A stretch of DNA of 31,192 nt from positions 1 to 31,192 of the forward strand of contig CALFFN010000007.1 in the NCBI GenBank assembly GCA_937958185.1, written 5' to 3'. The stretch's first letter is position 1. Every line of letters begins with the position of its first letter. This document shows positions 1 to 7,095 of the stretch, one piece after another. Origin of the DNA: an uncultured Neglectibacter sp. Its GTDB lineage: Bacteria; Bacillota; Clostridia; Oscillospirales; Acutalibacteraceae. The position numbers and the translations under genes are program-made. Under the pieces are notes generated by a model. The model searched no databases. It saw only the letters and a list, made by a program, of their open reading frames with translations, and was not told the origin of the DNA.

Positions 1-39
1 TTTCGGAGATTTTTTCCTGCTTTTCCAGTTTTCCCAAAA

Positions 40-92
40 ACAGCGGAAAAAACCAAAAAGCCCCCGCCCTGCAACACATACAGGACGGGGGC
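40..92 (-). terminator. Rho-independent terminator of the NYN nuclease gene
   Basis: A 12-bp stem (60-71 with 81-92, one G-U pair in the minus transcript) encloses a 9-nt loop. Read on the minus strand it is followed by a T-rich run (plus-strand aaaaaccaaaaag, 48-60). It lies just downstream of the stop codon of the minus-strand gene ending at 108. Confidence 0.85.
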
Positions 93-107
93 GCGGACAA
101 CATTTCA

Positions 108-902
108 CTATTTTAACTGCACATAGTATTGGGGCGGGCTGTTTTCCTTGCGTTCTCCCTTGATATAGAACATATCCAGCGAGTCCAGGAAAGGGGTCAG
201 CTTGGTAAAGCCGTAATTCCGCACGTCAAAATCCGGGTAGCGCTTACCCAGGATATTGCCCACCTTGCCGATAAAGATCCAATCGTCCTCGTCGGAATTT
301 TCCCGCACAATGGTGCGCAGCGCCCGGCGAATGGTATTCAAATCGGTTTTCAGTTCCTGAGAAGATTCCTTTTTCTGCTCAGGCTTTTCCTTGGATTTTT
401 TGGAGGTCTTTTTGCTTTGCTGGGCGTTCTGGGGCTTGTGAACGTCTTCCGTCTCGTCGTCCTCGGCGGTGGCAAGGATATCCAGATATTTGAACTTATT
501 GCAGGCGGAAATAAAGGAATTGGGGGTCTTGCTTTCGCCCATGCCGATCACCGTCATGCCGGATTCCCGCAGCCGGGCGGCAAGCCGGGTAAAATCGCTG
601 TCGGAAGACACCAGGCAGAAGCCCTCCACCTGCCCGGAATAGAGAATATCCATGGCGTCGATGATCATGGCGGAGTCAGTGGAATTTTTTCCCGTGGTGT
701 AGCTGTACTGCTGAATGGGGAGCACGGAATTGTCCAGCAACGCGCTTTTCCAGGAGACAAGGGCAGGGTTTGTCCAGTCCCCGTAAATGCGCTTGTAGGT
801 GGCAATGCCGTCCTTGGAGATTTCGTCCAGAATGATCTTGATGTACCTGACGGACACGTTGTCCGCGTCGATCAGCACAGCGAACCGGGAATCGTTTGGC
901 AT
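108..902 (-). CDS. NYN-domain (LabA/DUF88-like) predicted RNase with C-terminal OST-HTH/LOTUS domain
   Basis: This is a predicted cytoplasmic RNA-processing or RNA-decay nuclease. The N-terminal ~145 residues form a PIN-like NYN domain. Its acidic motifs are visible: VLIDADN near residues 9-15, TDSAMIIDAMD near 75-85 and VSSDSDF near 98-104, the pattern of Asp residues that bind catalytic metal in this family. A charged Lys/Glu/Ser-rich linker (about 148-190) leads to a C-terminal winged-helix OST-HTH (LOTUS) domain, a known RNA- or protein-binding module. I chose the second ATG (902) because AAAGGA lies 9 nt upstream of it; the ATG at 908 has only 3 nt of spacing. The gene is monocistronic with its own terminator. 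Target RNA is unknown. Confidence 0.85.
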   Translation of the reverse strand: MPNDSRFAVLIDADNVSVRYIKIILDEISKDGIATYKRIYGDWTNPALVSWKSALLDNSVLPIQQYSYTTGKNSTDSAMIIDAMDILYSGQVEGFCLVSSDSDFTRLAARLRESGMTVIGMGESKTPNSFISACNKFKYLDILATAEDDETEDVHKPQNAQQSKKTSKKSKEKPEQKKESSQELKTDLNTIRRALRTIVRENSDEDDWIFIGKVGNILGKRYPDFDVRNYGFTKLTPFLDSLDMFYIKGERKENSPPQYYVQLK

Positions 903-945
903 AAGCATTTGTCCTTTCCGGGGCAGCCCCCATAGCGGTTTTTCG

Positions 946-990
946 ATTTATAAAAACCGGGAAGCCAGCCAAAAGGGCTGCCTTCCCGAT
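946..990 (-). terminator. Rho-independent terminator of the tRNA-Ala unit
   Basis: An imperfect hairpin CGGGAAG-c-CAGCC / GGGCTG-c-CTTCCCG spans about 958-989. On the minus strand it is followed by GGTTTTTATAAA. It closes the minus-strand transcript that begins with tRNA-Ala. Confidence 0.75.
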
Positions 991-992
991 AT

Positions 993-1014
993 TGGTGGAC
1001 CCGAAGGGGATCGA
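993..1014 (-). repeat. 22-nt duplicate of the tRNA-Ala 3' end (att-like)
   Basis: Positions 993-1014 are identical to 1290-1311, the CCA end, acceptor 3' strand and part of the T-arm of the adjacent tRNA-Ala. No other tRNA parts precede it on the minus strand. A partial 3'-end copy is what integration into a tRNA gene typically leaves, but no integrase or element genes lie between the copies. Confidence 0.7.
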
Positions 1015-1054
1015 CTAGGCGTTCTCACGCCTATTGGCTCGCCGTTCTGCCCTA

Positions 1055-1077
1055 AAACTGTCCCACCGGGACAGTTT
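1055..1077. repeat. 10-bp perfect hairpin
   Basis: AAACTGTCCC (1055-1064) pairs perfectly with GGGACAGTTT (1068-1077) around a 3-nt loop. On the minus strand the stem runs into a TTTT, so it could act as a weak terminator of the tRNA-Ala transcript. Confidence 0.6.
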
Positions 1078-1128
1078 CTTAACGGTCAGACCCTGTGCAT
1101 GAAAAGCAAATGTCCCTTGTCCTTATAA

Positions 1129-1212
1129 CCGTGAAAGATTGGTAGCGACTAAATCGGCGTTAAAAATCCGCACTTGTAAGGATTTAGCCGATAGAAGCGT
1201 GATCTTTCACGG
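1129..1212. repeat. 84-nt nested inverted-repeat element
   Basis: Three nested stems are visible: an outer perfect 11-bp stem (1129-1139 with 1202-1212), a middle ATCGGC/GCCGAT stem (1153-1158 with 1187-1192) and an inner AAATCC/GGATTT stem (1164-1169 with 1180-1185) closing a 10-nt loop. The near-palindromic layout resembles a small MITE/REP-like element or a structured RNA. I cannot tell which from one copy. Confidence 0.6.
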
Positions 1213-1289
1213 AAAGGAGCAGCAGCCCGAAAAGCGAAGCTGCGGATTAAAAAAGCCGCAGCGAGCCGCAAGGGCTTGCTGCGACGCGG

Positions 1290-1365
1290 TGGTGGACCCG
1301 AAGGGGATCGAACCCTCGACCTCCAGATTGCGAACCTGGCGCTCTCCCAGTTGAGCTACGGGCCC
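1290..1365 (-). tRNA. tRNA-Ala (anticodon CGC)
   Basis: The full cloverleaf is readable on the minus strand. The acceptor stem is GGGCCCG/CGGGTCC with discriminator A and an encoded CCA. The D-arm reads AGCTCAACTGGGAGAGC, the anticodon stem-loop is CCAGG-TTCGCAA-TCTGG, and the T-arm contains GGTTCGATCC. The anticodon CGC is at 1330-1332 and reads GCG. The acceptor stem carries the G3:U70 pair, the alanine identity element, which confirms the assignment. The length is 76 nt with CCA. Confidence 0.95.
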
Positions 1366-1368
1366 ATA

Positions 1369-1395
1369 TGTGCTGCTTTTCTTCAAAACAGCACA
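1369..1395 (-). other. Leader hairpin directly 5' of tRNA-Ala
   Basis: TGTGCTG (1369-1375) pairs with CAGCACA (1389-1395) around a 13-nt loop, between the promoter and the mature 5' end of the tRNA. It may be part of the precursor leader removed by RNase P. Confidence 0.45.
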
Positions 1396-1398
1396 ATT

Positions 1399-1427
1399 AT
1401 TTTAACACAGACCAGACGAGTTGTAAA
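1399..1427 (-). promoter_or_regulatory. Sigma-A promoter of tRNA-Ala
   Basis: On the minus strand, TTTACA (1422-1427), a 17-nt spacer and TAAAAT (1399-1404) lie about 30 nt upstream of the tRNA 5' end. The -35 box sits just inside the region following the end of the MATE gene. Confidence 0.75.
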
Positions 1428-1433
1428 GCCTTT

Positions 1434-2873
1434 TTATGATTTTTCCGACCGCAAATTTTCTTTCTGGCGAAATAAATCGATCTTCAGCCAGCGCCCGCGG
1501 TAGAGGCGGATCATAAAAACAATGCCGCGGGTACAGAGCTCGGCCGCCATGGCAAGCCACGCGCCGGGCAAGCCCAAAGGACCCACCAGCAGCAGGGAAA
1601 GCGCCACGCGCACGCCCCACATGGTGGCAAGGCTCAGCAGGAAGGGCACCTTGGAATCCCCGGCGCCCCGGAGCGCGCCGGACGCTACAATGGACGCGCC
1701 GAACAGCGGCTCGGCAAACGCCACGATGCGCAGCACCTGGATGCCCAGCTCGATCACCGCCGGCTCGGAGGAGAAAATCATAATGAGCTGGGGCGCGAAG
1801 AGATACAGCACCAGCCCGCCAAGGGTCATAATGCCAACGCCCAGCCAGGAGATCAGCCGGGCAAAGCGCATGGCAAGGTCTTTCCGTCCTGCGCCCACTG
1901 CCTGTCCCACCAATGTGGTGGCAGCGGCGGAAATGCCGTATGCCGGCATATAGCTGAGGGATTCCGCCGTCACCGCCAGATGGTTCGCCGCCACCGCCAC
2001 CGTGCCGATCCCGGCAATCAGGGAGGTGATGATGATTTGCGCCAGGCTGGTCAGCGTGCGTTCCAGCGCCACGGGCAGACCCAGCCGCCAGACAGTGAGC
2101 AGGCAAAGCTTTTCAAAGGGGTACCGCCGCTTCATGGAAATGCGCACCGGGGAATTTTTGCGGAACAGCACCAACAGGAACAAAATGCACACCACGGTGG
2201 TGGAGGTGGCGGAGGCAAAAGCTGCGCCGCCCACGCCCCAGCCCGCACCCCACATGGTAAAGGACGCGCCGAACAGGGAGACCGTCCGGGTGGGATAGAT
2301 AAAGAGAAAATTCAGGAACACGTTCAGCACATTGATGAGAATGTTCAGGATCATGGGCGTTTTGGTGTCGCCCGCGCAGCGCAAAATAGCGCTGAACATA
2401 TTTGCCCCCAGGGTGCAGGGCATGGCGCACGCCATAATGCGGAAGTACAGGGAAGCGTCGTCGCGAATGCCCTCCTGGGCATTGAGAATGGCGGGCAGGG
2501 GAAAAGACAGCGCCACGCCGACAGCCCCCACCAGGACGCCGAAAATGCACACGAACCGCAGCGCCTGCCAGGTTACCCGCTGGGCGTCTTCCCTGCGTCC
2601 CGCGCCCAAGTGCTGGGCAACCTGCACGGAAAAGCCCACGGAGGACGCGCCGAACAAGCCGCCGAACAGCCAGGTGGTGCTTGCGGTCAAGCCCACGGCG
2701 GCAGTGGCGGCAGACCCCAGCGAGCCCACCATAGCAGTGTCAACATATTGCACCAGCGTGATCATGACCTGCTCTAAAATAGCGGGCCATGCCAGCACCA
2801 GAATTGCCGAGAGAGTGTCTTTTGTCCGGGGAGAGCCCTCCGCGCCCAGCAGAGAGGAGATACGGTCGCTCAT
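1434..2873 (-). CDS. MATE family multidrug/cation antiporter
   Basis: This 479-residue polytopic membrane protein has the size and about 12 hydrophobic segments expected of MATE exporters, which expel drugs or metabolites using a Na+ or H+ gradient. The two MATE half-repeats are recognisable: the first begins with LAWPAILEQVMITLVQYVDT (about residues 28-47), the second with WRLGLPVALERTLTSLAQI (about 263-281). The conserved pattern AILRCAGDTKTPMILNI is seen near residue 165 and its counterpart SGALRGAGDSKVPFLLS near 395. Its ATG overlaps the stop codon of the upstream Dabb gene in an ATGA arrangement, and GAGGT lies too close to the ATG for normal spacing, so translational coupling is likely. 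The substrate cannot be told. Confidence 0.92.
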   Translation of the reverse strand: MSDRISSLLGAEGSPRTKDTLSAILVLAWPAILEQVMITLVQYVDTAMVGSLGSAATAAVGLTASTTWLFGGLFGASSVGFSVQVAQHLGAGRREDAQRVTWQALRFVCIFGVLVGAVGVALSFPLPAILNAQEGIRDDASLYFRIMACAMPCTLGANMFSAILRCAGDTKTPMILNILINVLNVFLNFLFIYPTRTVSLFGASFTMWGAGWGVGGAAFASATSTTVVCILFLLVLFRKNSPVRISMKRRYPFEKLCLLTVWRLGLPVALERTLTSLAQIIITSLIAGIGTVAVAANHLAVTAESLSYMPAYGISAAATTLVGQAVGAGRKDLAMRFARLISWLGVGIMTLGGLVLYLFAPQLIMIFSSEPAVIELGIQVLRIVAFAEPLFGASIVASGALRGAGDSKVPFLLSLATMWGVRVALSLLLVGPLGLPGAWLAMAAELCTRGIVFMIRLYRGRWLKIDLFRQKENLRSEKS

Positions 2874-3181
2874 ACCTCAAAATCCACGCAGGCTCTGCCG
2901 TCCGGCTCCCGCAGTTCCTTGACAAAATTGCCGAACGCCACATGGAGGGGGTGCTTCTGATAAGCGTCCAGATCTTCCATGCTGCGGAATTTGGATACCA
3001 GCGCATAGTCATAATTGGAGGGCGCCGCGCCGGGGGCGCTCAGGTACACTTCCATTTCCACGATCTCCGGGATTTTCCCCCGCATGGCAAGCATACGCTC
3101 TTTCGCTTCCAGAAGATTTTCAGCTTTCGTTTTGCCATTCGCAGTTTCCTTAAATTTGAACAGGACAATATGCTGGATCAT
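2870..3181 (-). CDS. Dabb-domain (stress-responsive A/B barrel) small protein
   Basis: This is a protein of about 103 residues with the ferredoxin-like Dabb fold. The signature opening MIQHIVLFKFKE and the late motif YQKHPLHVAF are visible. Family members are small dimeric proteins of mostly unassigned function, some acting in stress response or as polyketide cyclases. I start at the ATG at 3181 because GGGGAGGAAAGG lies immediately upstream; an in-frame extension to 3205 covers that ribosome site and is not needed. It is the first gene of a two-gene operon, its TGA overlapping the ATG of the MATE transporter. No enzymatic role can be claimed. Confidence 0.85.
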   Translation of the reverse strand: MIQHIVLFKFKETANGKTKAENLLEAKERMLAMRGKIPEIVEMEVYLSAPGAAPSNYDYALVSKFRSMEDLDAYQKHPLHVAFGNFVKELREPDGRACVDFEV

Positions 3182-3212
3182 TTTCCTTTCCTCCCCAAAA
3201 CACACTTATTTG

Positions 3213-3241
3213 AGTATACTGCTTTTCCAGCTTTTTTTCAA
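3213..3241 (-). promoter_or_regulatory. Sigma-A promoter of the Dabb-MATE operon
   Basis: On the minus strand, TTGAAA (3236-3241), a 17-nt spacer and TATACT (3213-3218) lie about 32 nt upstream of the Dabb start codon. Both boxes are near consensus. Confidence 0.8.
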
Positions 3242-3275
3242 GCAGTGGAGAAAATTTCACATTTGGGGAAAACCG

Positions 3276-6200
3276 CTACTTTTGAAATGCGGAAGCGGGT
3301 TCACAATACCGCATAAACATAGCAGCGACTTCGGCTCTGGTGGAGTTGGCTTTCGGGACAAGAAGCCCGTTTCCCCTGCCGGAGATGATTTCCTGATCCA
3401 CCGTCCAGGTCATGGCTTCCTTCGCCCAATCGGCAACCTCGCCGGTATCGGGGAACCGCAGGATCTCCGTGCCATTTTGAATGCCCCCTCTACCGCCGAG
3501 CTGGGCGTAGCGGTACAGGATCGCTGCCAGCTCCTGCCGGGTAATAGGATCGTCGGGAGCAAAACTCGTGGCGGATTTCCCCTTTACAATCCCCTGCTCC
3601 GCCGCCCAGCGGACAGCGTCGTAATAAAAGGCGCCGGGTTTCACGTCCGTAAAGGTCATGACAGCATGGCTCTTGGGTTTCTCCTCCAGGCGCCACAGGA
3701 TCGTCACGATCATTCCTCTGGTAGTAGTCATATTCGGCGAAAAGGTATCTTCTCCCGTTCCTGCCATCAGACCATTTTCATACATGAATTTTACAGCGTC
3801 ATAATACCAGGTTCCCTTGGCTACATCTGTAAAGGGCAGCTCTATGACTGGCTGGGGCGGGTCCGGCGGTGTCGGCGTGGGTGGCGTGGGAGTCCCCGGC
3901 TTTTCCACCTTCACCGTGCGGGTCGCTTCCGCAAGATTTCCCGCGCTGTCCGTGACACTATACTTCACCGTGTAGGTTCCCGCTTTTTCCATGTTCACCG
4001 CCGAAGCGTCGATTTCCAGCTTACTTTGTATCTCCGTATCTTGGTTATCTGTGACCTCCGCTCCCGGTTCCTCGTATACTTCTCCCAGTTTGAGGGTAAC
4101 AGGGTTCGCTCCCAGCGGGGTAATAACAGGTGGCTCCTTATCGATCCAGTCTACCATGGCGGTTGCCGTACCTCTATTTCCAGCTTCATCTTCAAACTCG
4201 AAGATGAAGCTGCCATTTTCCGGGAAAGAATGGCTCAAGTTACCGCCGTTGTTCGTTACCGTCACTTCTTCCGAGGGGGTAATGGTGGCAGTCACGCCCT
4301 GATTCGTCAGCTTGTGGGGAGAATAGCTTACCGTTGCCGTGGGTGCTTCTTTATCGATCCAGGTGACAGTGGCGGCCACAGTGCCTTTTGTTCCCGCGAC
4401 ATTCTGAAGCTCAAATTCAAAGCTGCCGTTCTCGGTGAACACATGGGTATTGCTGCCACCATTATTGAGGATCGCAATGGTGGGGTCTACCATTAGTGTC
4501 GCCGTGACATTTTGGTTGGTAGGGTCGGTAATATCATAGCTTACGGTTCCTGTGGGCAGAGACTTATCGATATTGCTCACCGTGGCAGTAGCCGTGCCTT
4601 TGTTTCCAGCTTCGTCCTCAAATTCAAAGGTAAAGCTGCTGTTTTCGGTAAAGGTGTAGCTCAGGCTGCCGTTTTCCGTATTTGTCACCGTAACCGGCTC
4701 GGAGGGGGTGATGGTCGCTACCACATCTCCATTGGTGGGCGCAAGGGTAGAATAGCTTACAGTGGCAGTGGGGGCTATAGTATCCTGTACGATAACCTCC
4801 CGTTCCACTGTGGTTTTGTTGCCTGCGTGATCGGTAGCGGTATAGGTCACGGTATACGTTCCACACTTTGCCGTGTCTACCTGGGAAGAATCTATTTCCA
4901 GTTTACCCTCCAGTTTTCCTGCCTTGATATCCGGGTCTAAATTATCCGTTACCTCTGCGCCCAGCTCGGTATAGGTTTCTCCGCGTTCTATGATTTGTGG
5001 GGTAGAGCCTTTGAGCTCAATTTCCGGCGAGGTGTTGTCGATATATACGAATGGGGAGATTGCAGTTTTGTTATACTTCCCTCTATAGCGAAATGTGCCG
5101 GCTGGATAAATCCTTCTTGCAATCCCGTTCGGATATGGGTGAACGCCCAGTATCCCAAAGTGTACCAATGCATCACTCGGATTTGTTTTTATATCATAGC
5201 CCGCAAATGAATAAACGTATTGAATTTCCTGAACCTTTTCACCATGTTCGCTATAATATTCATTTTCACTATAAAACGATGTTTTACAATAGCTATGGAT
5301 CGACTTTATATCTTCTACTGGTATCAGCAAATCACCCTGTCTGAATGTTATTGTTCCAATAGAGAAGTCGTGTACCATAACATTATCTGCTCTTCCTATT
5401 GCTTTCACAAAATCAAATTCAATTGTTGGTGGCGGTGATAAATCGGGATCACGAAATCCGGCCTTTATGACGGCCTTTTTCGGTGTGATGCTTTCCACCT
5501 CTAAATAGGCGCCTGTGTATGTGCCGTCATAAAAATCACTGTTGGGCGTTGTATCCGATGAAAACACATCTCCTTCCAACAGAATATCTTCTTCTCCACG
5601 AAAACGGTCGCGTTCAGACTTGGTAACCAGATTTAAGCGTTTTTTATGACGCTCATCAAGATTTCGATAGGGATAATATCCAGTGCCGTTTTGGTCAAGC
5701 ATGATATCCACGTGCCAAATGATAACTCCGGGGGTTGTAGTAAAAGACATATTTTTATGTTTTGGATCATCTGGAAACCCAGTACGGTATTCTACAATAA
5801 AATATTCGCCATAGGGAAACAGTAACGGATCGGGACAGAAAACCACTGCCTGATTTTCCGAGACAAGCGGATCGTCAGAAAAGCCCTCGGCATACAGATC
5901 TATCTGTGATACAGGCTCGTTTGTTAAAATTCGAGGCTCTATCCACCCAAGCAGAATTTTATGAAAAGGGTTAAAATAAGGACAATCATTTGCCATCATT
6001 TCCGGTAGATCTTTGACGATTGCGTTAGAACTATCATCATTGTAAAGATCCGGCAAACCAAACAAATGACCTATTTCGTGAACGTCTGTATCAACATTTG
6101 ATTTAATACTAGTATGAGAAAACCGATTTATAGCTTTCGAACCAAACGTTTTGTTCTTTCCGATAGACCAAATCTTAGGCCACCACTGACCAGAACTACT

Positions 6201-6878
6201 AGGTCGTAAATATTTAATCACCAATCCGTCTATGTACCCATCATTATCGCTATCATATTCAGAGGGATCAAATTCACCGTTTTCAATATAGCGGCGAAGC
6301 GCTTCCTGATATAACTTTTGTATACGCGTATCATCTTTTACAACTATTCCGGTGTCTTCTGAATAATAATCAGATGTTTCCGGTGCTACAACCAAAGGAA
6401 GAACCTGACCAGAAATATTCAGCTTACAGAAAGAAAATTTTTGATACAGACCTCTTACCGATTGCTCTGATATTTTCAGATCAGGATTATAATCGTCAAA
6501 AAAGCTATGATGCAATTTTTCCTCATCATAGTTCTCCTGATACTCAGGATAATCCGGGAAAGCTACCGGCAGTACCAAAAGTTTGACGTTTCCGGTAGAA
6601 GGCATACGTCCCTCCGAGTCTAACTGATTTGTAATTAGTGAAGTAGTTGGGTTAAAACTAGGAACATAGGGGGTGTCGTCCCCCGAAAAGGATGGTTTCT
6701 TTTCCTCTGATAACGTATCATTGAGTTTTTGCGGCATCGAATCTGTTGCACAGCAGACCATCGCTTCTTCTTGCTCTAAAAAACCCGCCTTAGATTCGGC
6801 AGCTTGCCCTTTTACCGTCGGAAATTTGGGGAAAATCAATATTGCAAGCATAAGCAACAACGAAATTATGCGTTTCAT
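3276..6878 (-). CDS. Secreted M6-family metalloprotease with Ig-like repeats and three C-terminal SLH domains
   Basis: This ~1200-residue protein is probably exported and held on the cell wall by its SLH domains. A signal peptide (KR, then a hydrophobic stretch to about residue 25) precedes an M6 (immune inhibitor A-like) peptidase. The zinc site is VHEIGHLFGLPDLY near residue 267, matching HExxHxxGxPD, and an EF-hand-like DSDNDGYID lies near 210. From about residue 630 there is a DUF5011/HYR-type Ig domain, three ~70-residue repeats (TATVSYS...FEFEDEAGNKGTATA type), a second DUF5011-like domain, a Pro/Thr linker and three SLH domains (about 1015-1201). AGGAGG sits 8 nt before the ATG at 6878; a TTG three bases upstream is the alternative. 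The peptidase half is clearly more AT-rich than the repeat/SLH half, suggesting a module of different origin. The substrate is unknown. Confidence 0.9.
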   Translation of the reverse strand: MKRIISLLLMLAILIFPKFPTVKGQAAESKAGFLEQEEAMVCCATDSMPQKLNDTLSEEKKPSFSGDDTPYVPSFNPTTSLITNQLDSEGRMPSTGNVKLLVLPVAFPDYPEYQENYDEEKLHHSFFDDYNPDLKISEQSVRGLYQKFSFCKLNISGQVLPLVVAPETSDYYSEDTGIVVKDDTRIQKLYQEALRRYIENGEFDPSEYDSDNDGYIDGLVIKYLRPSSSGQWWPKIWSIGKNKTFGSKAINRFSHTSIKSNVDTDVHEIGHLFGLPDLYNDDSSNAIVKDLPEMMANDCPYFNPFHKILLGWIEPRILTNEPVSQIDLYAEGFSDDPLVSENQAVVFCPDPLLFPYGEYFIVEYRTGFPDDPKHKNMSFTTTPGVIIWHVDIMLDQNGTGYYPYRNLDERHKKRLNLVTKSERDRFRGEEDILLEGDVFSSDTTPNSDFYDGTYTGAYLEVESITPKKAVIKAGFRDPDLSPPPTIEFDFVKAIGRADNVMVHDFSIGTITFRQGDLLIPVEDIKSIHSYCKTSFYSENEYYSEHGEKVQEIQYVYSFAGYDIKTNPSDALVHFGILGVHPYPNGIARRIYPAGTFRYRGKYNKTAISPFVYIDNTSPEIELKGSTPQIIERGETYTELGAEVTDNLDPDIKAGKLEGKLEIDSSQVDTAKCGTYTVTYTATDHAGNKTTVEREVIVQDTIAPTATVSYSTLAPTNGDVVATITPSEPVTVTNTENGSLSYTFTENSSFTFEFEDEAGNKGTATATVSNIDKSLPTGTVSYDITDPTNQNVTATLMVDPTIAILNNGGSNTHVFTENGSFEFELQNVAGTKGTVAATVTWIDKEAPTATVSYSPHKLTNQGVTATITPSEEVTVTNNGGNLSHSFPENGSFIFEFEDEAGNRGTATAMVDWIDKEPPVITPLGANPVTLKLGEVYEEPGAEVTDNQDTEIQSKLEIDASAVNMEKAGTYTVKYSVTDSAGNLAEATRTVKVEKPGTPTPPTPTPPDPPQPVIELPFTDVAKGTWYYDAVKFMYENGLMAGTGEDTFSPNMTTTRGMIVTILWRLEEKPKSHAVMTFTDVKPGAFYYDAVRWAAEQGIVKGKSATSFAPDDPITRQELAAILYRYAQLGGRGGIQNGTEILRFPDTGEVADWAKEAMTWTVDQEIISGRGNGLLVPKANSTRAEVAAMFMRYCEPASAFQK

Positions 6879-6912
6879 CAAGGATACCTCCTATGGGGAA
6901 TCAGCAAGATGG

Positions 6913-6955
6913 AAGCAAAGCATAGAAGCCAGAATCTCCTATGCTTTGCTTTTTC
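6913..6955. terminator. 13-bp perfect hairpin, probable terminator between two minus-strand genes
   Basis: AAGCAAAGCATAG (6913-6925) pairs perfectly with CTATGCTTTGCTT (6939-6951) around a 13-nt loop. The T-run (TTTTT) follows on the plus strand, where no gene reads in. On the minus strand the stem lies between the end of the coding tail at 6964 and the protease ribosome site, so it may separate the two transcripts despite a poor U-tract in that direction. Confidence 0.6.
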
Positions 6956-6963
6956 TCAATCAA

Positions 6964-7095
6964 TTAATCGATACTGCCATAGAGCGAAATCATTTCTTCC
7001 GTCACAGTGCCGTCTTCCAGCAGTAATGTTACTTTATACCGATATTCCACATAGCTCGGAATTTCTTCCACTGTTTTTGCCACTGGTTCTAAAAC
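6964..7095 (-). pseudogene. 43-codon coding-like tail in frame after the TGA of the zinc-ribbon gene
   Basis: Directly after the TGA at 7096-7098 the same frame stays open for 43 codons, to a TAA at 6964-6966. It encodes a plausible protein C-terminus (VLEPVAKTVEEIPSYVEYRY, then KVTLLLEDGTVTEEM and a short end). Base composition here is AT-rich like the protease module and unlike the gene before the TGA. It may be the C-terminal remnant of a lost gene, or an extension cut off by a nonsense change. There is no own start or ribosome site. Confidence 0.5.

Larger units (their letters stand above)
1015..1289. other. 275-nt palindrome-rich spacer between tRNA-Ala and its 3'-end copy
   Basis: No convincing protein gene is present. 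It holds a series of hairpins: TAGGCGT/ACGCCTA (1016-1033), AAACTGTCCC/GGGACAGTTT (1055-1077), a nested structure at 1129-1212, GCTGCGG/CCGCAGC (1239-1262) and a GCAGC/GCTGC stem near 1258-1283. Short translations across the tRNA are artefacts of the tRNA sequence. The region could be a remnant of an integrated element or a structured tail of the tRNA transcript. Confidence 0.6.

Noticed and set aside
1139..1503. Small plus-strand open frames crossing the tRNA-Ala gene
   Set aside because: Peptides such as DPKGIEPSTSRLR are the well-known spurious translation of antisense tRNA sequence.
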